From an uncultured Aeromonadaceae bacterium (GTDB taxonomy: Bacteria > Pseudomonadota > Gammaproteobacteria > Enterobacterales > Aeromonadaceae), in contig CAMFKP010000025.1 in the NCBI GenBank assembly GCA_945957385.1, positions 1 to 51,088 of the forward strand: a stretch of DNA of 51,088 bases. Reading direction: 5' to 3'. This document shows, one piece after another, positions 24,669-32,898 of this stretch. Both the position numbers and the translations under genes were made by a program. Position 1 is the stretch's first letter. Every line of letters starts with the position of its first letter. The notes below the pieces were generated by a model. That model was not told the DNA's origin. It did no database searches and was given only the letters and a program-made list of their open reading frames with translations.

Positions 24669-25136
24669 ATGTTAGGCAAACAAGTCAGCTTTATCGTCGA
24701 TCACAAAGGCAATCGTCAGGCGGCTGTGGTTCCGATAGATATTTACGATGAGTTGATGGCGTTGCAAAAGGCGCTCGCCACCAGCACGCCAGGGGAGCGT
24801 GAGCGTTACTATTTCAGTGTTAAAGGCGCGGATGCGGTTGGATATCCGATAGGTCAGCGACACAAGCCTGGTTTTGTTGTGCTCTCCGGCTCCAGGGTGA
24901 ATCGTGAGCAGGCCGGGTCATTGCGTGAGCCCGTAATTGAACTTAGAACGCAGCTGCTGGCAAAAGGGATTTTGCTTCAGGATGAAAGCGGCTACCTGTT
25001 CGTGCAGGACCACCTTTTCAATAGCCCGAGTCTGGCGGCGAGTCTGGTTGCGGGTAATAACCGCAGTGGTTTGGATGCCTGGAGTAACCAGGATGGCTTT
25101 ACCCTCAAACAGTCCGGTTTTGGTAAAAAGGAATAG
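24669..25136 (+). CDS. DUF4357 protein with antitoxin-like N terminus
   Basis: 155-residue protein. The first about 40 residues (MLGKQVSFIVDHKGNRQAAV, VPIDIYDELM) resemble the N-terminal fold of Phd/YefM-type antitoxins. The rest is the DUF4357 domain: RYYFSVKGADAVGYPIGQ, FVVLSGSRV, YLFVQDHLFNSPSLAASLVA and NNRSGLDAWSNQDGFTLKQS. DUF4357 is found alone or fused to nucleases and restriction proteins; its function is unknown. The ATG at 24669 is preferred because GGGA lies 9 bp upstream; the in-frame TTG at 24603 adds an unlikely basic leader. It is 34 bp before polB on the same strand, so the two may share a transcript. No toxin gene is adjacent. Confidence 0.75.
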   Translation: MLGKQVSFIVDHKGNRQAAVVPIDIYDELMALQKALATSTPGERERYYFSVKGADAVGYPIGQRHKPGFVVLSGSRVNREQAGSLREPVIELRTQLLAKGILLQDESGYLFVQDHLFNSPSLAASLVAGNNRSGLDAWSNQDGFTLKQSGFGKKE

Positions 25137-25170
25137 CCTTTTTATTGCGCCATAAGAAGAGGATGTGCTG

Positions 25171-27585
25171 ATGACATTGACTCAGGCATCAGCATCGATA
25201 CAAGGTGTCATCTTGACCCGGCAGGCACGCGATCAGCTGTTTCCGGGTCAGGTTGAGCGACAAACCGCTACCGTTGAGTTCTGGTTAGCGACTACGGTAG
25301 GTCCCGTACGGGTATTATTTGCAGCAACTCCCCCCTCTTTTTTCTTGCATTCCCGTGATCAAGACGTGGCATTGATGCTGTTTCGTCAACATCAGTTACG
25401 TGGCTGGTTACGTGCGACCCCCTTACGCTCTTTTGATGATGATCCCTTGATCCGCTGTTGTTTTGCTACGCTGACGCGCAGGCAGCAAGCGGTCGAGCTA
25501 CTGCGCCTGCATGGTATTGAGTCGATCGAAAGTGATCTGCGCCATGTGGACTGCGTGCTCATGCAACATGACGTTCGCTTTGGTATGCAGGCACATGGCC
25601 GTCTGGTGCGTCATCCGGGTTACTGCGATTTGTTTGCAGATCACATCGAGGCCTGCGCGGTACATACCGAACTGAGCGTGTTGTCGATAGATCTTGAGTG
25701 TGCTGCTGATGGCAGCCTTTATTCGATCGCAATGAAAACCCAGAGCCAGGGATTCGCGCGCGTTTTGATGGTTGGGCAACCGCAAAATAATACCCCTGAA
25801 CTGCCTATCGAATGGTTGCCCGATGAGCGGCAACTATTAATGGCTTTCAGCCGGTGGCTCCGGCAACGGGATCCTGACATTGTGATTGGCTGGAATGTCG
25901 TTAACTTCGATTTTCGTCTCTTGCTACAGCGTGCCAAACGCCATCAGATCGTGGCTGACTGGGGGCGGGGAGGAACTACGACTATCTGGCGTGAGAGCAA
26001 GGTGGCCGGCGCTGGCGGACAGGTCGTGATCCCGGGGCGTGTGGTTTTGGATGGTATCAGTACGCTTAAAACGGCGACTTGGCAATTCGAGCGTTACAGC
26101 CTAGAACATGTCGCTCACGCTTTGCTTGGGCGCGGCAAGCTGATCGATCCGCAGGTCGATAAACAGGAAGCTATCACCCGGCTTTATCACCAGGAGCCTA
26201 TTGAGTTGGCTCGATACAATCTTGAGGATTGCCAACTGGTGCTGGATATTTTTGCTCACTGCCAATTACTGGATTTCGTCTGTTTGCGCGCACAGCTGAC
26301 GGGATTGGAGTTGGATCGTTATGGCGGCTCAGTAGCGGCATTCAGTAATCTGTATATTCCCCGTCTGCATCAAAAAGGATATGCCGCGCCCAATCTGGGC
26401 CGGATCCACGGCCTGCCGTCCCCCGGGGGATATGTTATGGATTCGCGACCTGGTTTATATCGCAACGTGCTAGTGTTGGATTTCAAAAGCCTCTATCCAT
26501 CCATTATCCGCTCTTTTCTGGTTGACCCTCTGGGGCTGGTTCTTGGCATGCAAGAACCCACTCAGCCGGAGGACAACAAAACGGTGCCTGGCTTCTTGGG
26601 CGCTCAGTTCTCTCGTGCTATATCGATATTGCCTGATTTGATCGCAGCGCTCTGGTTACAGCGCGATGTCGCTAAACAACAGCAGGACAGTGCTAGGTCA
26701 CAGGCGTTGAAAATCCTCATGAATTCATTTTATGGGGTGTTAGGTTCGACCGGCTGCCGTTTTTTTGACCCGCGGCTGGCGTCGAGTATTACGCTGCGTG
26801 GGCAATGGCTGATGCAGGAGTCTGGTCAATGGATTGAACAGCAAGGCTGGCAGTTGATCTATGGTGATACCGATTCGCTATTTGTCTGGCTCGGAGAAGG
26901 GGTGACCGAAAGTCAGGCTATCGAGATTGGGCAGGCCTTGGCCTCAGGGGTTACTGCGTGGTGGCAACAGCGGCTATCGGCTGAATTTGGTTTGACCTCT
27001 TGCCTGGAATTGCAGTTTGAACGGTATTATCAGCGGTTCTTGATGCCTACTATCCGAGGCACCGAGCAGGGAAGCAAGAAGCGTTATGCCGGGTTGAGTC
27101 ACTGCGAAGGTAAAGAACAACTGATTTTCAAAGGACTGGAGACGGTTCGTTCCGACTGGACTGAGCTTGCCAAGCATTTTCAACAAGGTCTCTACTGGCG
27201 GATTTTCCATGACGAGGATCCGGATGAGTTCATTCGCGAAACCATCCGTCAAACGCGGCACGGGGAAGTGGATCACTGGCTGGTTTATCATAAGCGGGTC
27301 AGGCGGCAGCTGGATGAATACCAGAAGAACGTCCCTCCCCATGTGCGTGCGGCGCGACTGGCGGATGAGGCCGAGAAGGATAAATACCGTTTGTTTGCAA
27401 CACGCCGTCATCGTATTGATTATGTGATGACCACCCATGGCGCAGAGCCCGTAGCGTACCGGCAGCATCAAATTGATTATGAACATTACATCGAGAAGCA
27501 ACTACGGCCGGTTGCCGAGGCCATATTGCCGTTTATTGGCCGCCGCTTCGACGAGTGGGCAAACGAGCAACTGGCGTTGTTTTGA
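25171..27585 (+). CDS. polB: DNA polymerase II (family B)
   Basis: 804-residue family-B DNA polymerase used in translesion synthesis and replication restart after damage. The exonuclease motifs are intact: Exo I SIDLECA (Asp174, Glu176), Exo II NVVNFDFRLL, Exo III YNLEDCQLV. Polymerase motifs: A LDFKSLYPSI (from Asp437), B KILMNSFYGVLGS, C YGDTDS (Asp566, Asp568). The length is near the E. coli enzyme (783). ATG at 25171 (GAGG 8 bp upstream) is preferred over the GTG at 25165. In E. coli polB belongs to the SOS regulon; I found no LexA box directly upstream. It follows the DUF4357 gene closely and ends one base before the convergent yciH. Confidence 0.95.
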   Translation: MTLTQASASIQGVILTRQARDQLFPGQVERQTATVEFWLATTVGPVRVLFAATPPSFFLHSRDQDVALMLFRQHQLRGWLRATPLRSFDDDPLIRCCFATLTRRQQAVELLRLHGIESIESDLRHVDCVLMQHDVRFGMQAHGRLVRHPGYCDLFADHIEACAVHTELSVLSIDLECAADGSLYSIAMKTQSQGFARVLMVGQPQNNTPELPIEWLPDERQLLMAFSRWLRQRDPDIVIGWNVVNFDFRLLLQRAKRHQIVADWGRGGTTTIWRESKVAGAGGQVVIPGRVVLDGISTLKTATWQFERYSLEHVAHALLGRGKLIDPQVDKQEAITRLYHQEPIELARYNLEDCQLVLDIFAHCQLLDFVCLRAQLTGLELDRYGGSVAAFSNLYIPRLHQKGYAAPNLGRIHGLPSPGGYVMDSRPGLYRNVLVLDFKSLYPSIIRSFLVDPLGLVLGMQEPTQPEDNKTVPGFLGAQFSRAISILPDLIAALWLQRDVAKQQQDSARSQALKILMNSFYGVLGSTGCRFFDPRLASSITLRGQWLMQESGQWIEQQGWQLIYGDTDSLFVWLGEGVTESQAIEIGQALASGVTAWWQQRLSAEFGLTSCLELQFERYYQRFLMPTIRGTEQGSKKRYAGLSHCEGKEQLIFKGLETVRSDWTELAKHFQQGLYWRIFHDEDPDEFIRETIRQTRHGEVDHWLVYHKRVRRQLDEYQKNVPPHVRAARLADEAEKDKYRLFATRRHRIDYVMTTHGAEPVAYRQHQIDYEHYIEKQLRPVAEAILPFIGRRFDEWANEQLALF

Positions 27586-27903
27586 TCAGCCGCCGATCTT
27601 CTTGGTCTTATAACCAGATGCCTGCAACAAGGTCATCACCTGTTCCAGTTTTTCCCCTTGAATTTCGATAACACCTTGTTTGATGGCGCCGCCACTGCCG
27701 CATTTTTTCTTTAACAGGCTGGCTAGAGGCTTGAGGTCTGCTTCGGCAACGCCTTGGATGGTGATGACCGCGGCGCCTTTGCGCCCCTGGGTTTCACGGC
27801 GAACCTTTAATTCTGTTTCTGATGGAGGCAGGGCAGGGCTGGTTTGATGAGGTGGCTTACCATTTTGCCATTCGGTGGAGTAGACCAGTCTGGAGTCGGA
27901 CAT
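27586..27903 (-). CDS. yciH: SUI1-family translation factor YciH
   Basis: 105-residue relative of eukaryotic initiation factor eIF1. The SUI1 domain is the C-terminal half: VRRETQGRKGAAVITIQGVA, LKPLASLLKKKCGSGGAIKQ and GVIEIQGEKLEQVMTLLQASG. In E. coli YciH helps to discriminate against faulty start complexes. The start MSDSRLVYST at 27903 gives the usual length; the ORF upstream to 27927 is not typical of the family. It is convergent with polB and divergent from feoA. Confidence 0.9.
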   Translation of the reverse strand: MSDSRLVYSTEWQNGKPPHQTSPALPPSETELKVRRETQGRKGAAVITIQGVAEADLKPLASLLKKKCGSGGAIKQGVIEIQGEKLEQVMTLLQASGYKTKKIGG

Positions 27904-27988
27904 CGTATCAATCTTGTTGCAAATCAAGGCTGGGCATTATAACGAGAGCTCGCTCAAATAATCTGCTTTCCTTTAAGGTTTTTTTTCC

Positions 27989-28017
27989 TATAATCGCATT
28001 CATTGATAACCATTATC
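27989..28017 (+). promoter_or_regulatory. feoABC promoter with Fur box
   Basis: TATAAT at 27989-27994 is followed by a Fur-like site at 27999-28017 (…GATAACCATTATC) that agrees with the 19-bp Fur consensus at about 14 positions. It lies 15 bp before the feoA start, so bound Fur would block transcription when iron is plentiful. Confidence 0.65.
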
Positions 28018-28032
28018 ACTTGAGGTTGTGGG

Positions 28033-28266
28033 ATGGCCATGTATTTGAACGAGCTTAAACCCGGCCAGTCTGTGCGGATTGCCAGCATGGGTACACTGGA
28101 AGGACCAGTCCGGCGACGCCTAATGGCAATGGGCCTGTTGCCCCACAGCGAAGTCCGCTTTTTACGCCAAGCACCGCTGGGCGATCCCATTCAGATTTCT
28201 ACAGGAAGCATCACGCTGTCCATCCAGAAACAGTTGGCGATGCAAATCGAGGTAGTAGCCCTATGA
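28033..28266 (+). CDS. feoA: Ferrous iron transport protein FeoA
   Basis: 77-residue cytosolic SH3-like protein needed with FeoB for Fe(II) uptake: LNELKPGQSVRIASM, RRRLMAMGLLPHSEVRFLRQ, APLGDPIQIS and SITLSIQKQLAMQIEV. Length as in E. coli (75). TGAGGT is well placed for the ATG at 28033. It overlaps feoB by four bases (ATGA), which indicates coupled translation. First gene of feoABC. Confidence 0.95.
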   Translation: MAMYLNELKPGQSVRIASMGTLEGPVRRRLMAMGLLPHSEVRFLRQAPLGDPIQISTGSITLSIQKQLAMQIEVVAL

Positions 28267-30530
28267 AATGGAAGTTGATGACGGTTGGGAATCCCAACAG
28301 CGGCAAGACCTCGCTTTTCAATGCTCTGACCGGTGCAAACCAGCAGGTTGGTAACTGGAGTGGCGTCACTGTTGATAAAAAAAGCGGTGCTTTTACCCAG
28401 GGTGAACATCACTACCAGTTGATGGACCTCCCCGGTATTTATGCCTTGGAGAGTCGTGACAGCTCGATTGATGAACAAATTGCCTATCGCTATGTGCTAA
28501 CCCACCAGCCCGATTTGGTTGTCAATGTTGTTGATGCCTCGGCACTGGAGCGCTCTTTGCTGCTGACGTTGCAATTGCGCGAGTTAGGTCTGCCTGTCTT
28601 GGTCGTCCTCAACAAGTACGACGTCATCAAAAAGCAGCGTCAGTCCATTGATGTCGATGCGCTGGCTCAGGTGTTGGATTGCCCTGTTGTGGCGCTTTCT
28701 GCATACAATCGCAAAGAGATCCAAGCACTGAAGGCCAAGCTGCCGGAGCTCATTGCGCAGGCGCGCCGCCCGGCATTGCAACTGGATTATGGTGTCGAGT
28801 TTGAAGCGTTAGTGTCACAGCTAGAACCGTTGGTGCAACATGAGCACTTTTCGGCACGCGGCAGTGCCGTGCGTTTACTAGAACAAGACCAGTTGTTGTT
28901 GGAACGGCAATCTGAGGCACTCAAAGCCTGTATGCCTGGGTGTTTGCTCAAGGCCAATGCATTGGATACCGAGTTGCTGCTGGCTGATGTGCGATATGGT
29001 TTCATTCACCAGCATGCGCGTGCGTGTTTACATCAGCATGGCAAATTAAGCATTAAAACCAGCGAACGTATCGACGGCGTATTATTGAATCGCTGGGTCG
29101 GGATACCGTTCTTTCTGGCTGTTATGTACTTGATGTTCCTATTTGCCATTAATGTCGGCAGCGCCTTCATCGATTTTTTCGATATTTCAGCGGGCGCCTT
29201 GTTTGTGGATGGCATACGTCATTGGTTGACGAGTTGGGGGACGCCGGAATGGCTAATTTCGGTACTCGCAGATGGCGTGGGGACTGGGGTGCAGACAGTA
29301 GCCACCTTTATTCCTGTCGTTGGTTTTCTTTATCTGTTTCTGGCGGTGCTGGAAGCCTCTGGTTATTTGGCGCGGGCTGCGTTTGTCGTCGATCGCGTGA
29401 TGCGTAAGCTCGGGTTGCCGGGGAAAGCCTTCGTACCGATGTTGATGGGATTTGGTTGTTCTGTGCCGGCTTTCATGGCCGCTCGTACGTTGAATGCCGA
29501 GCGTGAACGGCTGATGACCTCAGCGATGGCGCCGTTTATGTCGTGCGGGGCCCGTTTGCCGGTCTATGCGCTGTTCGCTGTGGCGTTCTTCCCTGAATCA
29601 GGCCAAAACCTTGTTTTTTTACTCTATTTAATTGGCATCGCGGTAGCCGTGGCGACGGGCTTGGTATTGCGTAAAACCCTGTTGCCGGGAACAAGTGAAT
29701 CCATGCTAATGGAGATGCCCGATTATGAGATCCCGCGGCCGACTTATGTGCTGATCAAGACATGGCATAAATTGCGGAGTTTTATTTTTGGTGCCGGTAA
29801 GACGATTGTCTTGATGGTGACTGCGCTGAGTATGTTCAACTCATTAGGTACCGATGGAAGCTTTGGCAATCAGAATACCGAAAAGTCGGTACTAAGCCAT
29901 GTGGCGATGGCGGTTACACCCGTGTTGTCGCCATTGGGGATCCGTGATGATAACTGGCAGGCAACTGTCGGTATTGCAACGGGCATTTTTGCCAAAGAGG
30001 CCGTAGTAGGCACTTTGAATAGTCTTTATCAGACGCCCGCCGAAGAGGAAAAAGGCGAGTTTGATCTGGTCGCACGCTTCTATGAAGCTCTAGCAACGAT
30101 ACCGGCAAATCTGGCCGAGATAAAGCCATGGGATCCTGCTGGGTTGGAGCTCGGCGATTTAGAAGACAAGAGCGCCATGGCTAAAGAGCAGGAAGTGAAT
30201 CTTTCTACCTATAGCAACATGCAGAGCCATTTTGATGGTCAAGTCGGAGCCTTTGCCTATCTGCTGTTCGTGTTGCTCTATATGCCTTGTGCCGCGGCGA
30301 TGGGGGCATTGGTGCGCGAGACGGGTCGCAATTGGGCTGTCTTTACGGCGCTGTGGTGCAACTATGTCGCGTTCATGGTTTCAACGCTCTACTATCAGCT
30401 GGCCACGTTCAGTGCTCACCCGCTGCAAAGTCTGGCTTGGGTGGCATTCTATGTTGTATTAGCCATGTTGATTTGGTGGGCTATGCATCGCAAAGGCAAT
30501 ATTCTGGCTCGGAAGGTGGTCCTCGTATGA
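28263..30530 (+). CDS. feoB: Ferrous iron permease FeoB
   Basis: 755-residue inner-membrane Fe(II) transporter. The N-terminal G domain has G1 GNPNSGKTS (9-17), G3 DLPG and G4 NKYD, and a guanine-dissociation-inhibitor-like helix bundle follows. The membrane half (from about residue 280) has repeated Gate segments with the conserved cysteines GFGCSVPAFMAARTL and APFMSCGARLPVYALF. A short C-terminal tail ends GNILARKVV. It overlaps feoA and feoC by four bases each, a tightly coupled operon. Confidence 0.96.
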   Translation: MKWKLMTVGNPNSGKTSLFNALTGANQQVGNWSGVTVDKKSGAFTQGEHHYQLMDLPGIYALESRDSSIDEQIAYRYVLTHQPDLVVNVVDASALERSLLLTLQLRELGLPVLVVLNKYDVIKKQRQSIDVDALAQVLDCPVVALSAYNRKEIQALKAKLPELIAQARRPALQLDYGVEFEALVSQLEPLVQHEHFSARGSAVRLLEQDQLLLERQSEALKACMPGCLLKANALDTELLLADVRYGFIHQHARACLHQHGKLSIKTSERIDGVLLNRWVGIPFFLAVMYLMFLFAINVGSAFIDFFDISAGALFVDGIRHWLTSWGTPEWLISVLADGVGTGVQTVATFIPVVGFLYLFLAVLEASGYLARAAFVVDRVMRKLGLPGKAFVPMLMGFGCSVPAFMAARTLNAERERLMTSAMAPFMSCGARLPVYALFAVAFFPESGQNLVFLLYLIGIAVAVATGLVLRKTLLPGTSESMLMEMPDYEIPRPTYVLIKTWHKLRSFIFGAGKTIVLMVTALSMFNSLGTDGSFGNQNTEKSVLSHVAMAVTPVLSPLGIRDDNWQATVGIATGIFAKEAVVGTLNSLYQTPAEEEKGEFDLVARFYEALATIPANLAEIKPWDPAGLELGDLEDKSAMAKEQEVNLSTYSNMQSHFDGQVGAFAYLLFVLLYMPCAAAMGALVRETGRNWAVFTALWCNYVAFMVSTLYYQLATFSAHPLQSLAWVAFYVVLAMLIWWAMHRKGNILARKVVLV

Positions 30531-30766
30531 TAGTCCGTGAACTGGGAGAGCTCTTGGCCCAACGTCAGCGCATGTCATTACGCGAGCTGGCGCGTCATTT
30601 CGATACTGCGGAAGAAGCCGTGGATGCGATGCTGGGTATCTGGATGCGTAAAGGCAGAGTGCGCAAGCTCAAACCGGGTGGCTGCAGTGGTCGCTGCTGT
30701 GGCGCCAGAGAAGAGATTTTGTATGAATGGTTACCCGAGGGACAAATTGGTTTGATTCATCATTAA
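30527..30766 (+). CDS. feoC: FeoC-family transcriptional/stability factor
   Basis: 79-residue small winged-helix protein: MIVRELGELLAQRQRMSLRE, LARHFDTAEEAVDAMLGIWM and RKGRVRKL, then a Cys cluster GGCSGRCCGA. FeoC proteins have a helix-turn-helix and a cysteine wing that can hold an Fe-S cluster; in some bacteria FeoC protects FeoB from proteolysis. The cluster here is shorter (C-x3-C-C) than the E. coli one. It starts within the last codons of feoB (ATGA overlap). Confidence 0.85.
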   Translation: MIVRELGELLAQRQRMSLRELARHFDTAEEAVDAMLGIWMRKGRVRKLKPGGCSGRCCGAREEILYEWLPEGQIGLIHH

Positions 30767-30781
30767 TAGCAATGGCTATTT

Positions 30782-30816
30782 AACAATAAGGCTCGCCATT
30801 GGCGAGCCTTATTGTT
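30782..30816 (+). terminator. Terminator of feoABC
   Basis: A perfect 16-bp stem (AACAATAAGGCTCGCC with its complement) around an ATT loop, ending in TTATTGTTTAT, beginning 16 bp after the feoC stop. The T-rich strand is part of the stem, so it may work in both directions. Confidence 0.75.
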
Positions 30817-30898
30817 TATGCGGGAATTAATATTATTGTCTCACGGCGATAGATGCTCATAATGATCACTCTCGCAGTGAACGATGGATTATAAATCG

Positions 30899-31456
30899 AT
30901 GTCAACCATGGCGGTTATTGCCGATATTCATGGCTGCGCTCCAGCCTTAGAACGTTGCCTTTGCCAATTAGAACCAGCACAACCGGATATATACCTTCTG
31001 CTCGGGGATTTATTGAATCATGGCCCACGTAACCCGGTGCCAGAGGGCTATGCGCCGGCTCGCGTGGCAGACATTCTGAATGTGTTAAAAAACAAGGTGA
31101 TTGCAGTGCGCGGCAATTGTGATAGCGAAGTCGATCAAATGCTGCTCGAATTTCCTTGTCTCTCGCCTTGTAATTATCTTGTGCTGAATGGGCGGCGTTT
31201 ATGTATGACGCACGGTCATATTTATACGCGTGAACAGCTGGCATTGGCAGAGGGCGATATAGTGTTGTCGGGACATACCCACATTCCGGTATTGGAACAG
31301 CAGCAGGGAATCACGCTAATTAATCCTGGCTCGATTACGTTTCCGCGTAATGGCGCGACACCAAGTTACGGGCTATGGAAAAATAATACTTGGCAGATTA
31401 TTAATTTATATGATGGCAAACCGATGCTGTCACTGGCGATGCCTGGGGTGTGGTGA
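30899..31456 (+). CDS. yfcE: Metallophosphoesterase YfcE
   Basis: 185-residue phosphodiesterase of the YfcE/MJ0936 family. Metal ligands: ADIHG, LLGDLLNHGP, VRGNCDSEVD, THGH and SGHTHIP. The long match LLNHGPRNPVPEGYAPARV followed by NCDSEVDQMLLEFP is as in E. coli YfcE (184 residues). The start at 30899 gives MSTMAVIADIHG, aligned to the E. coli start; the ATG at 30884 adds five residues. Convergent with hdfR, 7 bp apart. Confidence 0.9.
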   Translation: MSTMAVIADIHGCAPALERCLCQLEPAQPDIYLLLGDLLNHGPRNPVPEGYAPARVADILNVLKNKVIAVRGNCDSEVDQMLLEFPCLSPCNYLVLNGRRLCMTHGHIYTREQLALAEGDIVLSGHTHIPVLEQQQGITLINPGSITFPRNGATPSYGLWKNNTWQIINLYDGKPMLSLAMPGVW

Positions 31457-31463
31457 GTCTGTA

Positions 31464-32324
31464 TTAGCCTCGAGCGGCAACTTTAGCACCGGGTTGCCAT
31501 TGCGTTCGCAGCAAGCCGCCAATCTCTTCGTCCGCCATCACATCATTGCGGCATGCCAGATAGAGTGGCCGGCTCATGTTCACTGCGCCGTCAACCAGAT
31601 GGAGTTGCCCCTGGCGAATGTAGGGCGCGACAGCAGGATGGGGCAGGTAAGCCATTCCTCCATGCCGCAACAGGTGTTTGATTGCCTGTTGTAACGAGGC
31701 CGTCATGAGGACCGTGGTTCGCCCCTGGAGCTCAGTGGGAAACAGTTGTGCCGGCAGCAAACCTTCAACATGCACATAGGCTGCGGAGAGGGTGTGAAGG
31801 CTCTGGCCAGCTTGTCGACAGACCAGCGCGAGCGGATAGTCACAAAAAGGGCGCACAGTAATTTCATCTATCTTGCTCGGTTCGACCAAAATCGCCAAAT
31901 CGAGAGTGCGCTCAAGCAGTTGCCGACAGAGTTGCTCACGATGCCCGGTTTCCGTACGTAGGCACAAAGTTGACTCACGATTGGCAAACCAGGGATCCAA
32001 CCACTCTTGCAAGCCCAGTTCCCAGCAAAAGGCGGGGGCGCCGATGGCCAATTGTTGTTGCATTACAGCTTGTTGGGCGATGACCTGTTTTGCTTGGCCA
32101 AGCGTTTGCAAGATGTTCTCGGCATAAGGCAACAGGCGTTCACCGGCGGCGGTTAGCTGGATATTGTTGCGGTGACGGGTAAATAGTGACACGCCGAGCT
32201 GTTGTTCAAGCTGGCGGATGCGAAAACTGACCGCTGATTGGGTCAAATACAAATTTTCTGCTGCGCGGCCAAAATGACGGCTTTTGCTGACCGCGATAAA
32301 GGTGCGCAGCAGATCGGTATCCAT
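31464..32324 (-). CDS. hdfR: LysR-family regulator HdfR
   Basis: 286-residue LysR regulator. The N terminus MDTDLLRTFIAVSKSRHFGR, AAENLYLTQSAVSFRIRQLE and SLFTRHRNNIQLTAAGERLL is very close to E. coli HdfR, a repressor of flhDC and hence of flagella. The co-inducer domain is more diverged. It starts at the stop codon of maoP (one-base overlap), so both genes are translated from one mRNA. The pairing with maoP, also its neighbour in E. coli, supports the name. Confidence 0.85.
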   Translation of the reverse strand: MDTDLLRTFIAVSKSRHFGRAAENLYLTQSAVSFRIRQLEQQLGVSLFTRHRNNIQLTAAGERLLPYAENILQTLGQAKQVIAQQAVMQQQLAIGAPAFCWELGLQEWLDPWFANRESTLCLRTETGHREQLCRQLLERTLDLAILVEPSKIDEITVRPFCDYPLALVCRQAGQSLHTLSAAYVHVEGLLPAQLFPTELQGRTTVLMTASLQQAIKHLLRHGGMAYLPHPAVAPYIRQGQLHLVDGAVNMSRPLYLACRNDVMADEEIGGLLRTQWQPGAKVAARG

Positions 32325-32662
32325 CAGTCCAGCGACTCGTCTACGGTGTCGAAGCTGCCTTCATCACTGACATTGCCGCCTGAGGTACACAGACGGTGTA
32401 CGCGACGCGGGCCAATCACTTTCAGATACTTGAACCAGACCTTGGCGTGCGGGTTACCGGCAGGTTCACCAGCGTTGATGCGGTCAATAAATGCTTGCTC
32501 GACATCATCCGCCGGGGCTCGCTTGTTCTGGTACAGCTCCAGCATGACTTGGCCACACAGCTCAAGCATGTCTGCTTCGGCGACGGTAAATTGGCCACTA
32601 CGGCGCAGGCCGCGCGGGAAATGTTGGAAATCATTGAAACGCTTATCGGATACAAAACTCAT
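32324..32662 (-). CDS. maoP: Macrodomain Ori organisation protein MaoP (DUF413)
   Basis: 112-residue DUF413 protein: MSFVSDKRFNDFQHFPRGLR, SGQFTVAEADMLELCGQ, PADDVEQAFIDRINAGEPA, AKVWFKYLKVIGPRRVHRL. The FPRG.RRSG.FT..EA..LE pattern matches E. coli MaoP (YifE), which with the DNA site maoS organises the Ori macrodomain. ATG at 32662 gives the usual length; the two in-frame ATGs (32668, 32662) cannot be told apart by ribosome site, which is weak. It overlaps hdfR by one base on the same strand. Confidence 0.85.
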   Translation of the reverse strand: MSFVSDKRFNDFQHFPRGLRRSGQFTVAEADMLELCGQVMLELYQNKRAPADDVEQAFIDRINAGEPAGNPHAKVWFKYLKVIGPRRVHRLCTSGGNVSDEGSFDTVDESLD

Positions 32663-32898
32663 AGTCATCGTTTCTGTTGTTGTTGTCCTGTCGCGGGGAA
32701 GTATGTTCAGCAACCACCAGATGTAAAACTCAAAATTTTCATCGTTACATGAAATTTTTTTTATTGTTGATGAGGTATGCGCAGCAAAGCCTAGAAACCG
32801 CTGTCCATTGCTGTAGAAATCCGCGTAAATAGCTGAATAATCGTACAAAGCTGGAGATATTCAGCCTCAGCCGGTGAAGACATAATCTGCAGCGAGTT

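Noticed and set aside
24300..25170. LexA box for polB or the DUF4357 gene
   Set aside because: I looked for CTGT-N8-ACAG upstream of both and found no acceptable match.
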